A stretch of 33,686 nt of DNA from the NCBI GenBank assembly GCA_963205265.1, contig CAUJJI010000204.1, forward strand, positions 1-33,686, read 5' to 3'. Below are positions 13,761 to 22,443 of the stretch, in pieces; within the stretch, counting starts at the first letter, position 1; every line of letters begins with the position of its first letter. The translations under genes and the position numbers were made by a program. This DNA comes from Pseudomonadota bacterium (GTDB lineage Bacteria; Pseudomonadota; Alphaproteobacteria; Sphingomonadales; Sphingomonadaceae). Below the pieces are notes generated by a model. The model did no database searches. It was not told the DNA's origin and saw nothing but the letters and a program-made list of their open reading frames with translations.

Positions 13761-14813
13761 TCAGAACCCCGCGCCGTCCGGCCACCCGGGCGCGGCAAGG
13801 CCCATGACCTTGAACAGCTGCCCCATCTCCCCCGCATCGACCAGCCGCTGCTTCTGGCGCTCCAGCACCGCCGCCCGGTCCGGCGCCGCGGTGGCGAGCG
13901 CTGCGGCTCTCGCCTCGATCCCCAGCGCCTGCAGCCAGTCGCCCTGGGTCACCGTGCCCAGCCAGCGGCAGCCCTGGGTGCGGGCGACGGCGGCGAGCGC
14001 GGCGAAATCGACATGGGTGGTGAGGTCGGCTTCTCCCGGCGCGGCGAAGGGATCGACCTTGCGGTGCGCGCGCAGCGCCTGGAGGGTCGAGCCGGTGCGC
14101 GGCGCGGTGTGGCCGTAGTCGATGAACAGCGCCGCGCCGCCCTGCGCGACGAGCCGCCGCGCGACCTCGCCGACCACCGTCGCCGCGCCGGGGCAGGTTT
14201 CGAGCACGGTGCCCTCCGCCGCCTCGCGCCAGGTCGCGGGCACTGCCGCGTCCATCGGGCGCGGCCCGGCGATGGGCACGAAAGCCCCGTCGCGGCAATC
14301 GACCATGACCTCGCGCCAGCCCTCGCCGGTCCGCACCAGCTGGCGCACCGGCAGCGCGTCGAGGAATTCGTTGGCGACCAGCAGGATCGGCCCGTCCTCC
14401 GGCACCGTGGCGAGGTCGTCATGCCGGGTCGCGCCGGGCACGGCGTCGCGCTGCAGCGCCGTCAAGGCCGGCGAGCTTTCCACCAGGTGCACCGCCGGCG
14501 CCAGGCCCTGCCGACGCGCGACGCGCAGGGCGTCGCGCGCCAGGGTGCCGCGGCCCGGGCCCAGCTCGACATAGTGCGCCGGCGCCGGGCTGCCGGCGCG
14601 CTGCCACATGTCGGTCAGCCACAGGCCGATCAATTCGCCGAACATCTGGCTGATCTCGGGCGCTGTGATGAAGTCGCCCTCGCTGCCCAGCGGGTCGCGC
14701 GAGGCATAGTAGCGCGCGTTGCTCTCGCCGATGTAGTGGCCGAGGCCGATCGGCCCGGTCCGGGCGATGAGCCGGGCGAAGATCGCCGCAAGCGGCTCTT
14801 CGGCTGTGGTCAT
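13761..14813 (-). CDS. SAM-dependent methyltransferase of the MidA/NDUFAF7 family
   Basis: This 350-residue protein belongs to the COG1565 family. Its eukaryotic member NDUFAF7/MidA is a mitochondrial arginine methyltransferase needed for complex I assembly. Visible motifs are GDFITAPEISQMFGE (46-60), the SAM-binding ELGPGRGT (83-90), ANEFLDALPVRQLVR and FIDYGHTAPRTGSTLQA. The ATG at 14813 overlaps the lgt stop by four bases (ATGA), so the two are translationally coupled. The frame is open further upstream, but that part is the shadow of lgt. A role in complex I assembly in this bacterium is inferred; the NDUFS6-like gene at 3740 is a second hint. In sphingomonads a YfiH/PgeF gene often follows this gene, but here a repeat follows. 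Confidence 0.92.
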   Translation of the reverse strand: MTTAEEPLAAIFARLIARTGPIGLGHYIGESNARYYASRDPLGSEGDFITAPEISQMFGELIGLWLTDMWQRAGSPAPAHYVELGPGRGTLARDALRVARRQGLAPAVHLVESSPALTALQRDAVPGATRHDDLATVPEDGPILLVANEFLDALPVRQLVRTGEGWREVMVDCRDGAFVPIAGPRPMDAAVPATWREAAEGTVLETCPGAATVVGEVARRLVAQGGAALFIDYGHTAPRTGSTLQALRAHRKVDPFAAPGEADLTTHVDFAALAAVARTQGCRWLGTVTQGDWLQALGIEARAAALATAAPDRAAVLERQKQRLVDAGEMGQLFKVMGLAAPGWPDGAGF

Positions 14814-15667
14814 GCAGGCGCCGGCACACCGCTGCCGAGCGGCGGCCGCAGCAGGGCGCGCGCGATGAAGTAAAGGCCGACCACGATCATCGGCACGGTC
14901 AGCCACTGCCCCATCGACAGGCCGGTGCGCGCGGCGAATTCGGCGAGCTGCGAATCCGGCTCGCGGAAATACTCGACGGTGAAGCGGCTGAGCCCGTAGC
15001 CCAGCGTGAACGTGCCGACCAGCAGGCCCGGCCGCCAGCGCGCCCGCGTCTTCCAGAACAGCAGCAGCAGCACGGCCATCAGCACCAGCCCTTCGAGCGC
15101 CGCTTCGTAAAGCTGGCTCGGGTGGCGGGGCAGCGGGCCGGCGTCGGGAAAGACCATCGCCCAGCGCACGCCCTCGCCCGCGACCCGCCCCCACAGCTCG
15201 CCGTTGACGAAGTTGGCGAGCCGGCCGAACAGGAGCCCGAAGGGCACGCAGGTGGCGAGGTAATCGGCAGTCCGCACGAAGTTCAGCCCGCCGCGCCACG
15301 ATACCCAGGCGATCGCCATCAGGGTGCCGATCAGGCCGCCGTGGAAGCTCATCCCGCCGTGCCACAGCTGCACCAGCTGGACCGGGTCGGCCCACAGCTC
15401 CGGCGCGTAGAAGGTCGCATAGCCGAGCCGCCCGCCGAGGATGATCCCCAGCGTGCAGTAGAAGAACAGGTCGTCGCAATGCCGCTGCGCCAGCGGCGAG
15501 CCCGGCGCCCGCGCCATCCGCGTCAGGTGCCAGTAGCCGAGCACGATCCCGGCGAGATAGGCGAGCGAGTACCAGCGCAGCGTGAAGAAGCCGAGCTCGA
15601 TGCCGCGGCTGAGGCCGAGGTCGGCCCAGTGGATGGGATCGGCGCTTGCGGCAGCGGCGGCGGTCAT
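14810..15667 (-). CDS. lgt: Prolipoprotein diacylglyceryl transferase
   Basis: Lgt is an inner-membrane enzyme that moves a diacylglyceryl group from phosphatidylglycerol to the lipobox cysteine of prelipoproteins, the first step of lipoprotein maturation. The 285-residue protein has several hydrophobic membrane segments and the key motifs HGGMSFHGG (103-111), GRLANFVNGELWGR (148-161) and VEYFREPD near the C-terminus. The start is probably ATG 15667 (MTAAAAASADPIHWADLG); an in-frame ATG at 15766 would add 33 residues that do not look like an Lgt N-terminus. It is first in a two-gene operon with midA. It would process the lipoproteins encoded at 11870 and 22265. Confidence 0.96.
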   Translation of the reverse strand: MTAAAAASADPIHWADLGLSRGIELGFFTLRWYSLAYLAGIVLGYWHLTRMARAPGSPLAQRHCDDLFFYCTLGIILGGRLGYATFYAPELWADPVQLVQLWHGGMSFHGGLIGTLMAIAWVSWRGGLNFVRTADYLATCVPFGLLFGRLANFVNGELWGRVAGEGVRWAMVFPDAGPLPRHPSQLYEAALEGLVLMAVLLLLFWKTRARWRPGLLVGTFTLGYGLSRFTVEYFREPDSQLAEFAARTGLSMGQWLTVPMIVVGLYFIARALLRPPLGSGVPAPA

Positions 15668-15771
15668 GAGAAGCAAATGCCTGATCCTTCTGACGGATGC
15701 GGATGCGCGCGCTTCTGGCACAGCCGGCGCGGGAATGTCACTGGTGATTTGTTCGCCAGGCCCCATCGCCG

Positions 15772-15790
15772 TCGCGGGTCGAGCCCGCGA
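15772..15790. promoter_or_regulatory. Inverted repeat in the lgt-glnD divergent gap
   Basis: TCGCGGG (15772-15778) and CCCGCGA (15784-15790) flank five bases in the 194-base gap between the starts of lgt (minus) and glnD (plus). It may be an operator or simply a GC-rich hairpin. No convincing promoter hexamers are visible. A CTCTAGAC stretch ends eight bases before the glnD ATG and could be a poor -10 box. Confidence 0.3.
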
Positions 15791-15861
15791 TCGCGAATTG
15801 CTTCACTCCCCTGCCCACAAATCCGATTCCACCGCCCCCGCACATGCTCTAGACCGTCCGC

Positions 15862-18612
15862 ATGAGCGTCATCCGCATTTCCAACCAGCGCGCCGTGATC
15901 GACCGGCGCGCGATCAGCGAGCAGATCGCCGGCCTCGTCCAGGACAAGGGCGCGCCCGCCGCGCGCCCGGCGATCGTCGAGCTGTTGCGCGCGGCGCTGT
16001 CCGACGGCCGCGATGAGATCGCCCGGCGCCTGGCCGAGCGGCCCTCGGCCGGGCACGACGTCGCCGAGGCGCAGGCCTTCCTGGTCGACCAGCTGGTACG
16101 CATCATCCACGACCACGTGGTCGAGCGCGTCTATCGCGCCAGCAACCGCTCGGCCGGGGAGCGGCTGACGATCATGGCCGTCGGCGGCTACGGGCGCGGC
16201 GAAATGGCGCCGCATTCGGACGTCGACATCGCCTTCCTCACCCCGATCAAGCAGACCTCGTGGTGCGAGCAGGTGATCGAGGCGATGCTCTATTTCCTCT
16301 GGGACCTGGGGCTCAAGATCGGCCATTCGAGCCGCTCGCTCGACGACATGGTGCGCATGTGCCGCTCCGACCTGACGATCCGCACCGCCATGCTGGAAGG
16401 CCGCTACATCTGGGGCGACCAGGCGCTGTTCGAGGAAGCCCGGCAGCGCTTCCGCGACGAAGTGGTCAAGGGCACCGAGCGCCAGTTCGTCTCGGAGAAG
16501 CTGGCCGAGCGCGACGAGCGGCACAAGCGGCTGGGCGACAGCCGCTACGTGGTCGAGCCCAACGTCAAGGAAGGCAAGGGCGGGCTGCGCGACCTGCACA
16601 CGCTCTACTGGATCGGCAAGTACATCCACAAGGTCCAGGACCCCAGCGAGCTGGTGAAAGTCGGCCTGTTGAGCCAGGACGAGTACCGCGCCTTCCGCCG
16701 CGCCGAGACCTTCTTCTGGGCAGTGCGCTGCCACCTGCACACCATCACCCGCCGCGCCGAGGACCGGCTGACTTTCGACCTGCAGCGCGAAGTGGCGACG
16801 CGGATGAATTTCTCCGACCGCCCGGGCAAGAGCGCGGTCGAGCGCTTCATGCAGTACTTCTTCCTGCAGGCGAAAGTCGTCGGCAACCTGACCGGCGTGT
16901 TCCTCGCCCAGCTCGACGAGCAGTTCGCCCAGCAGAAGCCGCGCGGCTTCTTCGCCGGGTTCCGGGCGCGCTCGCGCATGGTCAAGGGCTACCGCGTGAC
17001 CGGCGGCAAGCTGCGCGCGCTGGAGGACGACTGGTTCGTCCAGGACCCGGTGCGGCTGCTCGAGATCTTCACCACCGCCGATGCCGAAGGGCTGGAGATC
17101 CATCCCGACACGCTGCGGCTGATCTCGCGCGACAACCGCCTGATCAACGGCGACGTGCGCCGCGACCCGCGCGCCAATGCCCTGTTCCTCGAGCTGCTGA
17201 CCAGCCGCAACGATCCCGAGAAGGTGCTGCGCTGGCTCAACGAGGCCGGCGTCTTCGGCCGCTTCATTCCCGACTTCGGCCGGGTCAACGCGCAGATGCA
17301 GTTCGACATGTACCACCACTACACGGTCGACGAGCATACGATCCACGCGATCGGCCTGCTCGCGCGGATCGAGAAGGGCGAGCTCAAGCAGGACCACCCG
17401 CTGGCCAACGACATCGTCCACAAGGTCCATTCGCGCCGCGCGCTCTATTGCGCGGTGCTGCTGCACGACATCGCCAAGGGGCGCGGCGGCGACCATTCGG
17501 TGCTGGGCGCCGACATCGCCATGAAGCTCTGCCCGCGGCTGGGCCTCGACGACAACGAGACCGAGCTGGTCGCCTGGCTGGTGCGCCACCACCTGCTGCT
17601 GTCGTCGACGGCGCAGAAGCGCGACCTCGCCGACTGGAAGACGATCGCCGACTTCGTCGAAGTCGTGCAGTCGGTCGACCGCCTGCGCCAGCTGACGCTG
17701 CTGACCATCGTCGATACGCGGGCCGTCGGGCCCAACACCTGGAACAGCTGGAAGCGCCAGCTGATCCACGAGCTGCACGACGCCGCCGAGGAACGCCTCC
17801 GGCTCGGCCACGTCCAGCACGGCCGGGTGCAGCGCATCGCCGCCAAGAAGGCCCAGGTCCGCGAGCGCCTGGGCAAGGACAAGGCCCTGGTCGAGGACAT
17901 CGGCAAGCTGCTCGGCGACGCCTACTGGATCGCCGAGCCCGACGACATCATCGCCAAGAACCTCGTGCTGCTGTCGGAAGCGCGCGGCCAGCCGCTGGCC
18001 ATCGCCAGCGAATACTACGCGGCGCGCGGGGCGACGCTGGTGACCGTCGTCGCCACCGACCACCCGGGGCTGTTCTACCGCATCGCCGGCGGCATCCACC
18101 TCGCCGGCGGCAACATCATCGACGCGCGCATCCATACCGCGCGCGACGGCATGGCGGTCGATAATTTCCTGGTGCAGGACCCGCTCGGCCGGCCGTTCAT
18201 GGAAGACGGCCAGCTCGCCCGGCTGCGCACCGCGATCGAGGATGCGCTGGCCAACCGGGTCAAGCTGGTCCCGCAGCTTGCCGCGCGGCCGCTCGCCCGG
18301 CCGCGGCAGGATGCCTTCGACGTGCGCCCGCGGGTGATCTTCGACAACAAGGCGTCGAGCCGCTTCACCGTCGTCGAGATCAACGCCCGCGACCGCCCGG
18401 CCCTGCTCAACCGCCTTGCCCGCGCGCTGTTCGAATCGCGGCTGATGGTCCATTCCGCGCACATCGCCACTTACGGCGAACGCGCCGCCGACACCTTCTA
18501 CGTCACCGACCTGCTCGGCGAGAAGATCGACAGCCAGACCCGGCTGAAGGCCGTCGAGAAGCGCCTGCTCGAAGCGGCGAACGAGGATACGGTGGAAGTC
18601 GAGGCGGCCTGA
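15862..18612 (+). CDS. glnD: [Protein-PII] uridylyltransferase/uridylyl-removing enzyme
   Basis: GlnD senses glutamine and attaches or removes UMP on the PII proteins (GlnB/GlnK), setting glutamine synthetase activity and nitrogen-gene expression. The 916-residue length is typical. The domains come in the usual order: nucleotidyltransferase with GGYGRGEMAPHSDVDIAFL starting near residue 108, a helical nucleotidyltransferase-associated region (VVEPNVKEGKGGLRDLHTLYW), the HD hydrolase domain with LLHDIAKGRGGDHS starting at residue 534 (His535-Asp536), and two C-terminal ACT domains near 725-800 and 834-905 that bind glutamine. The ATG at 15862 gives the expected N-terminus, though no clear ribosome-binding site precedes it. 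It stands alone, divergent from lgt and convergent with gltX. Confidence 0.97.
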   Translation: MSVIRISNQRAVIDRRAISEQIAGLVQDKGAPAARPAIVELLRAALSDGRDEIARRLAERPSAGHDVAEAQAFLVDQLVRIIHDHVVERVYRASNRSAGERLTIMAVGGYGRGEMAPHSDVDIAFLTPIKQTSWCEQVIEAMLYFLWDLGLKIGHSSRSLDDMVRMCRSDLTIRTAMLEGRYIWGDQALFEEARQRFRDEVVKGTERQFVSEKLAERDERHKRLGDSRYVVEPNVKEGKGGLRDLHTLYWIGKYIHKVQDPSELVKVGLLSQDEYRAFRRAETFFWAVRCHLHTITRRAEDRLTFDLQREVATRMNFSDRPGKSAVERFMQYFFLQAKVVGNLTGVFLAQLDEQFAQQKPRGFFAGFRARSRMVKGYRVTGGKLRALEDDWFVQDPVRLLEIFTTADAEGLEIHPDTLRLISRDNRLINGDVRRDPRANALFLELLTSRNDPEKVLRWLNEAGVFGRFIPDFGRVNAQMQFDMYHHYTVDEHTIHAIGLLARIEKGELKQDHPLANDIVHKVHSRRALYCAVLLHDIAKGRGGDHSVLGADIAMKLCPRLGLDDNETELVAWLVRHHLLLSSTAQKRDLADWKTIADFVEVVQSVDRLRQLTLLTIVDTRAVGPNTWNSWKRQLIHELHDAAEERLRLGHVQHGRVQRIAAKKAQVRERLGKDKALVEDIGKLLGDAYWIAEPDDIIAKNLVLLSEARGQPLAIASEYYAARGATLVTVVATDHPGLFYRIAGGIHLAGGNIIDARIHTARDGMAVDNFLVQDPLGRPFMEDGQLARLRTAIEDALANRVKLVPQLAARPLARPRQDAFDVRPRVIFDNKASSRFTVVEINARDRPALLNRLARALFESRLMVHSAHIATYGERAADTFYVTDLLGEKIDSQTRLKAVEKRLLEAANEDTVEVEAA

Positions 18613-18641
18613 GGGATCAGGAGCTGGTGCGCGGCCAAAAG

Positions 18642-18770
18642 ATCCTCCCCCATCGGGGGAGGTGGCATTCGCGCAGCGAATGACGGAGGGGTGTCAGCGT
18701 TCGAGGAGAGGGGGACACCCCTCCACCACGCCGCTTCGCGTCGCGGTCCCCCTCTCCCCATGGGGAGGAT
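18642..18770. repeat. Palindromic intergenic element, copy 2 (129 bp)
   Basis: Same family as 13614-13751: ATCCTCCCCCATCGGGGGAGG at the left and CCCCATGGGGAGGAT at the right, with ACCCCTCCACCACG and GGTCCCCCTCTCCCC inside. It lies between the convergent genes glnD (ends 18612) and gltX (ends 18787). This is the most diverged copy: its inner arms read GGAGGGGTGT and ACACCCCTCC rather than GGAGGGGGCT and AGCCCCCTCC. Confidence 0.85.
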
Positions 18771-18786
18771 CTGCGGCGAACCCAGG

Positions 18787-20151
18787 CTACCCCGCGGCCG
18801 CTGCGCGCAGGCGCGCGGCGGCTGTGTCCTGACCGATCAGCGGCAGCAGTGCGCCCATGTCGGGGCCGTGGTCGCGCGCGGTGAGCGCCTGGCGCAGCGG
18901 CAGGAACAGGGCCTTGCCCTTGCGCCCGGTCGCCTGCTTGAGCTCGCCGGTCAGTTCGTGCCAGCAGTCGCCGGTCCACTGCATCGCCGCGAGCGTGTCC
19001 GCCGCCAGCTCGAGATAGCCGCGCGTCTCGTCGTCGAAATCCGCTTGCTCGACCGGACCGGTTACCACCTGCCACCATTCCGCCGCCTCGCCGATATGGG
19101 CAAGGTTGGGGCGGATCGCTTCCCAGGCCGCTTCGCTCATGCCGGCGGGCAGGAGATGGGCGACGCGGGCATAGGGCAGGCGATGGACGACGGCGGCATT
19201 GATCCGGTGCAGCTCGGCCTCGTCGAAGCGCGCCGGGGCGCGGCCGAAGCGCGAAAGGTCGAAGCTCGCCGCCAGGGCATCGGCATCGAGCGAGGGGTCG
19301 ACCGGGTCCGAGGTACCGAGCCGCGCCAGCAGCGCGACCAGCGCCTCGGGCTCGATCCCGGCGGCGCGCAGGTCGGCCATGCCGAGCGAGCCCAGCCGCT
19401 TCGACAGCTTGCCCTCGGTCCCGACCAGCAGCGCTTCGTGCGCGAAGCGCGGGGCGGGCGCGCCGAGCGCGGCGAACATCTGCACCTGCGCCGCGGTGTT
19501 CGAGACGTGGTCCTCGCCGCGCAGCACGTCGGTCACGCCCATGGCGACGTCGTCGATCACGCTGGGCAGCATGTAGAGCCACGAGCCGTCGGCGCGGCGG
19601 ACGACCGGGTCGGACATCTGGCGCGGATCGAAATGCTGCGGGCCCCGGATGCCGTCGAGCCATTCGATCGCACTGTCGCGGTCGAGCAGGAAGCGCCAGT
19701 GCGGCTTCTCGCCGGCATCGGCAAGGGCCGCGTGATCGGCCTCGCTCAGCGCCAGCGCGGCGCGGTCGTAGATCGGCGGCAAGCCGCGGCCGAGCAGCAC
19801 CTTGCGCTTGAGATCCAGCTCCTGCGCGGTCTCGTAGCAGCGATAGACCCGGCCCTGGGCGACGAGCGCGGCGAACTCGCGCTCGTAGAGATCGCCGCGC
19901 GCCGACTGCCGCTCCTCGCCGTCGGGCACCAGCCCCAGCCAGGCAAGGTCGGCGCGGATCGCCGCGACATATTCCTCGCGGCTGCGCTCGGCATCGGTAT
20001 CGTCGATCCGCAGCAGGAAACGGCCGCCGGCTTTCTTCGCCAGCAGCCAGTTGTGCAGCGCCGTGCGCACGTTGCCGACATGGAGCAGGCCGGTCGGCGA
20101 AGGGGCGAAGCGGGTGGTGACGAATTCGTTCATGCCGTGTGTCGGGTGCAT
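18787..20151 (-). CDS. gltX: Glutamyl-tRNA synthetase
   Basis: GltX charges tRNA-Glu (and, in organisms with GatCAB, often tRNA-Gln) with glutamate. The protein has 454 residues from ATG 20151. Class I signatures are present: HVGN (24-27, the HIGH-type motif, in APSPTGLLHVGN) and KLSKR (248-252, the KMSKS-type motif). The family segments RIDDTDAERSREE and GVTDVLRGEDHVSNTA are also seen. ATG 20133 (MNEFVTTRF) is an alternative start, but GAGAAGG six bases before 20151 favours the longer form. That ribosome-binding site overlaps the nadE stop codon, so nadE and gltX form an operon. Some alphaproteobacteria carry two GltX types; whether a second gene exists cannot be seen here. Confidence 0.95.
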   Translation of the reverse strand: MHPTHGMNEFVTTRFAPSPTGLLHVGNVRTALHNWLLAKKAGGRFLLRIDDTDAERSREEYVAAIRADLAWLGLVPDGEERQSARGDLYEREFAALVAQGRVYRCYETAQELDLKRKVLLGRGLPPIYDRAALALSEADHAALADAGEKPHWRFLLDRDSAIEWLDGIRGPQHFDPRQMSDPVVRRADGSWLYMLPSVIDDVAMGVTDVLRGEDHVSNTAAQVQMFAALGAPAPRFAHEALLVGTEGKLSKRLGSLGMADLRAAGIEPEALVALLARLGTSDPVDPSLDADALAASFDLSRFGRAPARFDEAELHRINAAVVHRLPYARVAHLLPAGMSEAAWEAIRPNLAHIGEAAEWWQVVTGPVEQADFDDETRGYLELAADTLAAMQWTGDCWHELTGELKQATGRKGKALFLPLRQALTARDHGPDMGALLPLIGQDTAAARLRAAAAG

Positions 20152-20157
20152 GTCGCG

Positions 20158-20164
20158 CCTTCTC
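20158..20164 (-). promoter_or_regulatory. gltX ribosome-binding site inside the nadE stop region
   Basis: On the minus strand GAGAAGG covers 20164-20158, six bases before ATG 20151, and overlaps the nadE stop codon (20163-20165). It decides between the two possible gltX starts and suggests translational coupling with nadE. Confidence 0.65.
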
Positions 20165-21818
20165 ACCCTGACCGGAACGAATGCGTGATCGGGTACCGCC
20201 GGTCGCGGCCGAAGTTGCGGTTGCCGAGCTTCACCCCCGGCGGGGCCTGGCGGCGCTTGTACTCGGCGAGGTGGAGCAGGCGCTCGATGCGGGCGACGGT
20301 GTCGCGGTCGAAGCCTTCGGTGACCAGCTGGTCGACGCTCTTCTCGTGCTCGACGAGGCCGAGCAGGATCGGGTCGAGCACTTCGTAGGGCGGCAGCGAA
20401 TCGGAATCCTTCTGGTCGGGGCGCAGCTCGGCGCTGGGCGGCTTGACGATGATGTTCTCGGGAATGACCGGTCCCTCGGGGCCGAGGCCGATCTTCGGCC
20501 GATGCTGGTTGCGCCAGCGCGAGATGGCGAAGACGGTCAGCTTGTAGGCATCCTTGATCGGATTGTAGCCGCCGGCCATGTCGCCGTAGATCGTCGCATA
20601 GCCGACGCTCATCTCGCTCTTGTTGCCGGTGGTCATCAGCATGTGGCCGAACTTGTTCGACAGCGCCATCAGCGTCACCCCGCGGACGCGCGACTGCAGG
20701 TTCTCCTCGGTGATGTCGACCTCCCGGTCGGCGAAGCTGCCGGCCAGCATCTCGTCGAAGCCGGCCACTGCCGGCTGGATCGGGATCGTCGAATAGCGGC
20801 AGCCGAGCGCCCTGGCGCAGGCTTCCGCATCGTCGAGGCTCTCGCGGCTGGTGTAGCGGCTGGGCAGCATCACGCACCACACCCGGTCGGCGCCGAGGGC
20901 ATCGACGGCGATCGCCGCGCAGATGGCGCTGTCGATGCCGCCCGACAGGCCGAGCACCACGCCGGGAAACCGGTTGCGGTTCACATAGTCGCGCAGCGCC
21001 AGGACCATGGCGCAGTAGATGTCCTCGGGATGATCGGCGAGCCGGGCGATGTCGCCGCGGTCGCAGCGCCAGCCCTTGGCGGTCTTGGTCCAGCGGGTGC
21101 GGACCTGCTGCTCTTCCCAGTCGGCCATCTGCACGGCAAGGCCGCCGTCGCCGTTGACCACGAAGCTGGCGCCGTCGAACACCAGCTCGTCCTGGCCGCC
21201 GACGCGGTTGAGGTAGGCGAGCGGCAGGCCGGTATCGACCGCGCGGCGCTTGGCGACGCCGTCGATGCGCAGCGTGTCCTTGTCGATCTCGTAGGGGCTG
21301 CCGTTGATGCAGATGAAGATTTCGGCGCCGAATTCGGCGAGGTGGCGGCAGACGTCGGGCTGCCAGATGTCCTCGCAGATCGGCACGCCGATCATCGTGC
21401 CCTTGACGATGATCGGTTCGGGCAGCGGGCCGGGCTGGAACAGCCGCACTTCGTCGAACGTGCCGTAGTTCGGCAGCTCGCGCTTGAACCGCGTCGCCGC
21501 GACCTTGCCGCCGTCGAGCAGCGCCACGCCGTTGTGCAGCGCGCCGTCGCGGACGAAGACCGAGCCGACCAGCATTGCCGGCCCCTCGCTCGCCGTCGCC
21601 TGGGCCAGCTTCTCGAGCTCGGCGGCGGCGCGCTCGATCAGCGCCGGCTTGAGAATCAGGTCCTCGGGCGGGTAGCCGATCAGCTGCAGCTCGGGGAAGA
21701 CGATCAGGTCGGAACCTTTCGCCTTGTCGCGCGCGGCAAGCATCGCCGCGGCATTGCCGGCGAGATCGCCGACCGACTGGTTCATCTGGGCGAGCGTGAT
21801 GTCGAGGGTATCAGCCAT
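20163..21818 (-). CDS. nadE: Glutamine-dependent NAD+ synthetase
   Basis: NadE amidates nicotinic acid adenine dinucleotide to NAD+, the last step of NAD synthesis, using ammonia cut from glutamine by its own nitrilase-type domain. The 551-residue protein shows the N-terminal glutaminase triad Glu43 (FPELQ), Lys112 (FKRELPNYGTFDE) and Cys148 (VPICEDIW). It is followed by the synthetase domain with the PP-loop SGGIDS (292-297), TGNKSEMSVGYATIYGDMAGG and the C-terminal KLGNRNFGRDRRYPITHSF. Length and order match two-domain NadE. Start ATG 21818, without a strong ribosome-binding site. It is upstream of gltX in one operon. nadB at 1147 belongs to the same pathway. Confidence 0.97.
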   Translation of the reverse strand: MADTLDITLAQMNQSVGDLAGNAAAMLAARDKAKGSDLIVFPELQLIGYPPEDLILKPALIERAAAELEKLAQATASEGPAMLVGSVFVRDGALHNGVALLDGGKVAATRFKRELPNYGTFDEVRLFQPGPLPEPIIVKGTMIGVPICEDIWQPDVCRHLAEFGAEIFICINGSPYEIDKDTLRIDGVAKRRAVDTGLPLAYLNRVGGQDELVFDGASFVVNGDGGLAVQMADWEEQQVRTRWTKTAKGWRCDRGDIARLADHPEDIYCAMVLALRDYVNRNRFPGVVLGLSGGIDSAICAAIAVDALGADRVWCVMLPSRYTSRESLDDAEACARALGCRYSTIPIQPAVAGFDEMLAGSFADREVDITEENLQSRVRGVTLMALSNKFGHMLMTTGNKSEMSVGYATIYGDMAGGYNPIKDAYKLTVFAISRWRNQHRPKIGLGPEGPVIPENIIVKPPSAELRPDQKDSDSLPPYEVLDPILLGLVEHEKSVDQLVTEGFDRDTVARIERLLHLAEYKRRQAPPGVKLGNRNFGRDRRYPITHSFRSG

Positions 21819-21856
21819 GGCGCTCTGTTGCCGTCTCGGTCCGGGTCATGCAAACG

Positions 21857-21881
21857 AAAACCCTCCCGGGCCGGGAGGGTT
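21857..21881 (-). terminator. Terminator for the small lipoprotein gene
   Basis: AACCCTCCCGG (21859-21869) and CCGGGAGGGTT (21871-21881) are reverse complements around one base, giving a strong GC stem. On the minus strand the stem is followed by TTTTCGTTTG, a T-rich run. It therefore terminates transcripts from the gene at 22008-22265 before nadE begins at 21818. Confidence 0.8.
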
Positions 21882-21916
21882 GCGTGCGATCCGGCTTGCT
21901 GCCCGCCGGCAAGGCC

Positions 21917-21944
21917 AGCGGTCCCGGCTTTCGCCGGGACCGCT
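21917..21944. repeat. Perfect 12-bp hairpin with a GAAA/TTTC loop
   Basis: AGCGGTCCCGGC (21917-21928) and GCCGGGACCGCT (21933-21944) pair perfectly around TTTC. On the minus strand the loop is GAAA, a stable GNRA tetraloop. It lies in the 3' region of the small lipoprotein transcript, ahead of the terminator. The GTCCCGGC-GAAA-GCCGGGAC form resembles REP-like palindromes of this bacterial group. Confidence 0.65.
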
Positions 21945-22007
21945 GCATGATTGGCCGAACGTTCGGTCGACGAGGCCTGCCCTGCCGGCCGAGCGTCCCG
22001 GCCGGAA

Positions 22008-22265
22008 TTACATCTTCTTCTCGGCTTCCATGGCCGCGCCTTCGGCCGCTTCGCTGGCAGCCGCGGCGGAATCGCTGGCGGCAGCGGCAGCGTCCGACGC
22101 CACGTCGGACGGGGCAGCCGTCGCGTCGGCCGCGTTCACCGCTTCCTCGGCGGGCATTTCGACATTCTCGGCCGAGCTTTCGTCGTTGGCCTTGTCGGAG
22201 TTGCCGCAGGCGGCGAGCGCCAGGGCAGCCACCGACGCGAACGCGGCATAAGCGATCTTCTTCAT
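22008..22265 (-). CDS. Small Ala/acid-rich lipoprotein, function unknown
   Basis: This 85-residue protein starts MKKIAYAAFASVAALALAACG, a lipoprotein signal with the lipobox LAAC. After the lipid-bearing cysteine it is almost entirely Ala, Ser, Asp and Glu (for example SDVASDAAAAASDSAAAASE), ends EAEKKM and has no other cysteine or aromatic residue. It is probably a flexible or helical envelope-anchored peptide. I cannot name a family beyond small putative lipoprotein. The ATG at 22265 has GTAGGGGAT a few bases upstream as ribosome-binding site. Its 5' region holds CGGTCGT (22290-22296) paired with ACGACCG (22309-22315). It is divergent from the regulator at 22444 and has its own terminator at 21857. 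Confidence 0.8.
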   Translation of the reverse strand: MKKIAYAAFASVAALALAACGNSDKANDESSAENVEMPAEEAVNAADATAAPSDVASDAAAAASDSAAAASEAAEGAAMEAEKKM

Positions 22266-22408
22266 GCGAATCCCCTACGATTGTTCAAACGGTCGTGCAG
22301 CAGGCGCAACGACCGCACTTTCGGCCGGCCTGCGCGCATGGTGTAGACCAGCGGCCGGACCATGGCAATTCGGCCCCTCCGGCTCGTAAGCGGCGGAAAT
22401 GCCAGGGG

Positions 22409-22437
22409 TTGCGAACATATAAAGATTTCTTTATATG
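22409..22437 (+). promoter_or_regulatory. Promoter and SahR-like operator of the methionine-cycle operon
   Basis: TTGCGA (22409-22414) and TATATG (22432-22437) are spaced 17 bases, a good -35/-10 pair. A perfect palindrome, CATATAAAG (22416-22424) and CTTTATATG (22429-22437) around ATTT, fills the spacer and overlaps the -10 box. This palindrome resembles what I recall of the SahR operator of methionine-cycle genes in Proteobacteria (ATAAAG/CTTTAT). Bound repressor would block polymerase directly. The start point would fall at or next to ATG 22444, giving a leaderless message. Confidence 0.78.
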
Positions 22438-22443
22438 GCATCC

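Noticed and set aside
15664..18462. 932-codon open frame on the minus strand opposite glnD
   Set aside because: It is an antisense shadow caused by high G+C at third codon positions of glnD; it has no domain motifs and a His/Asp/Val/Gly-rich shadow composition.
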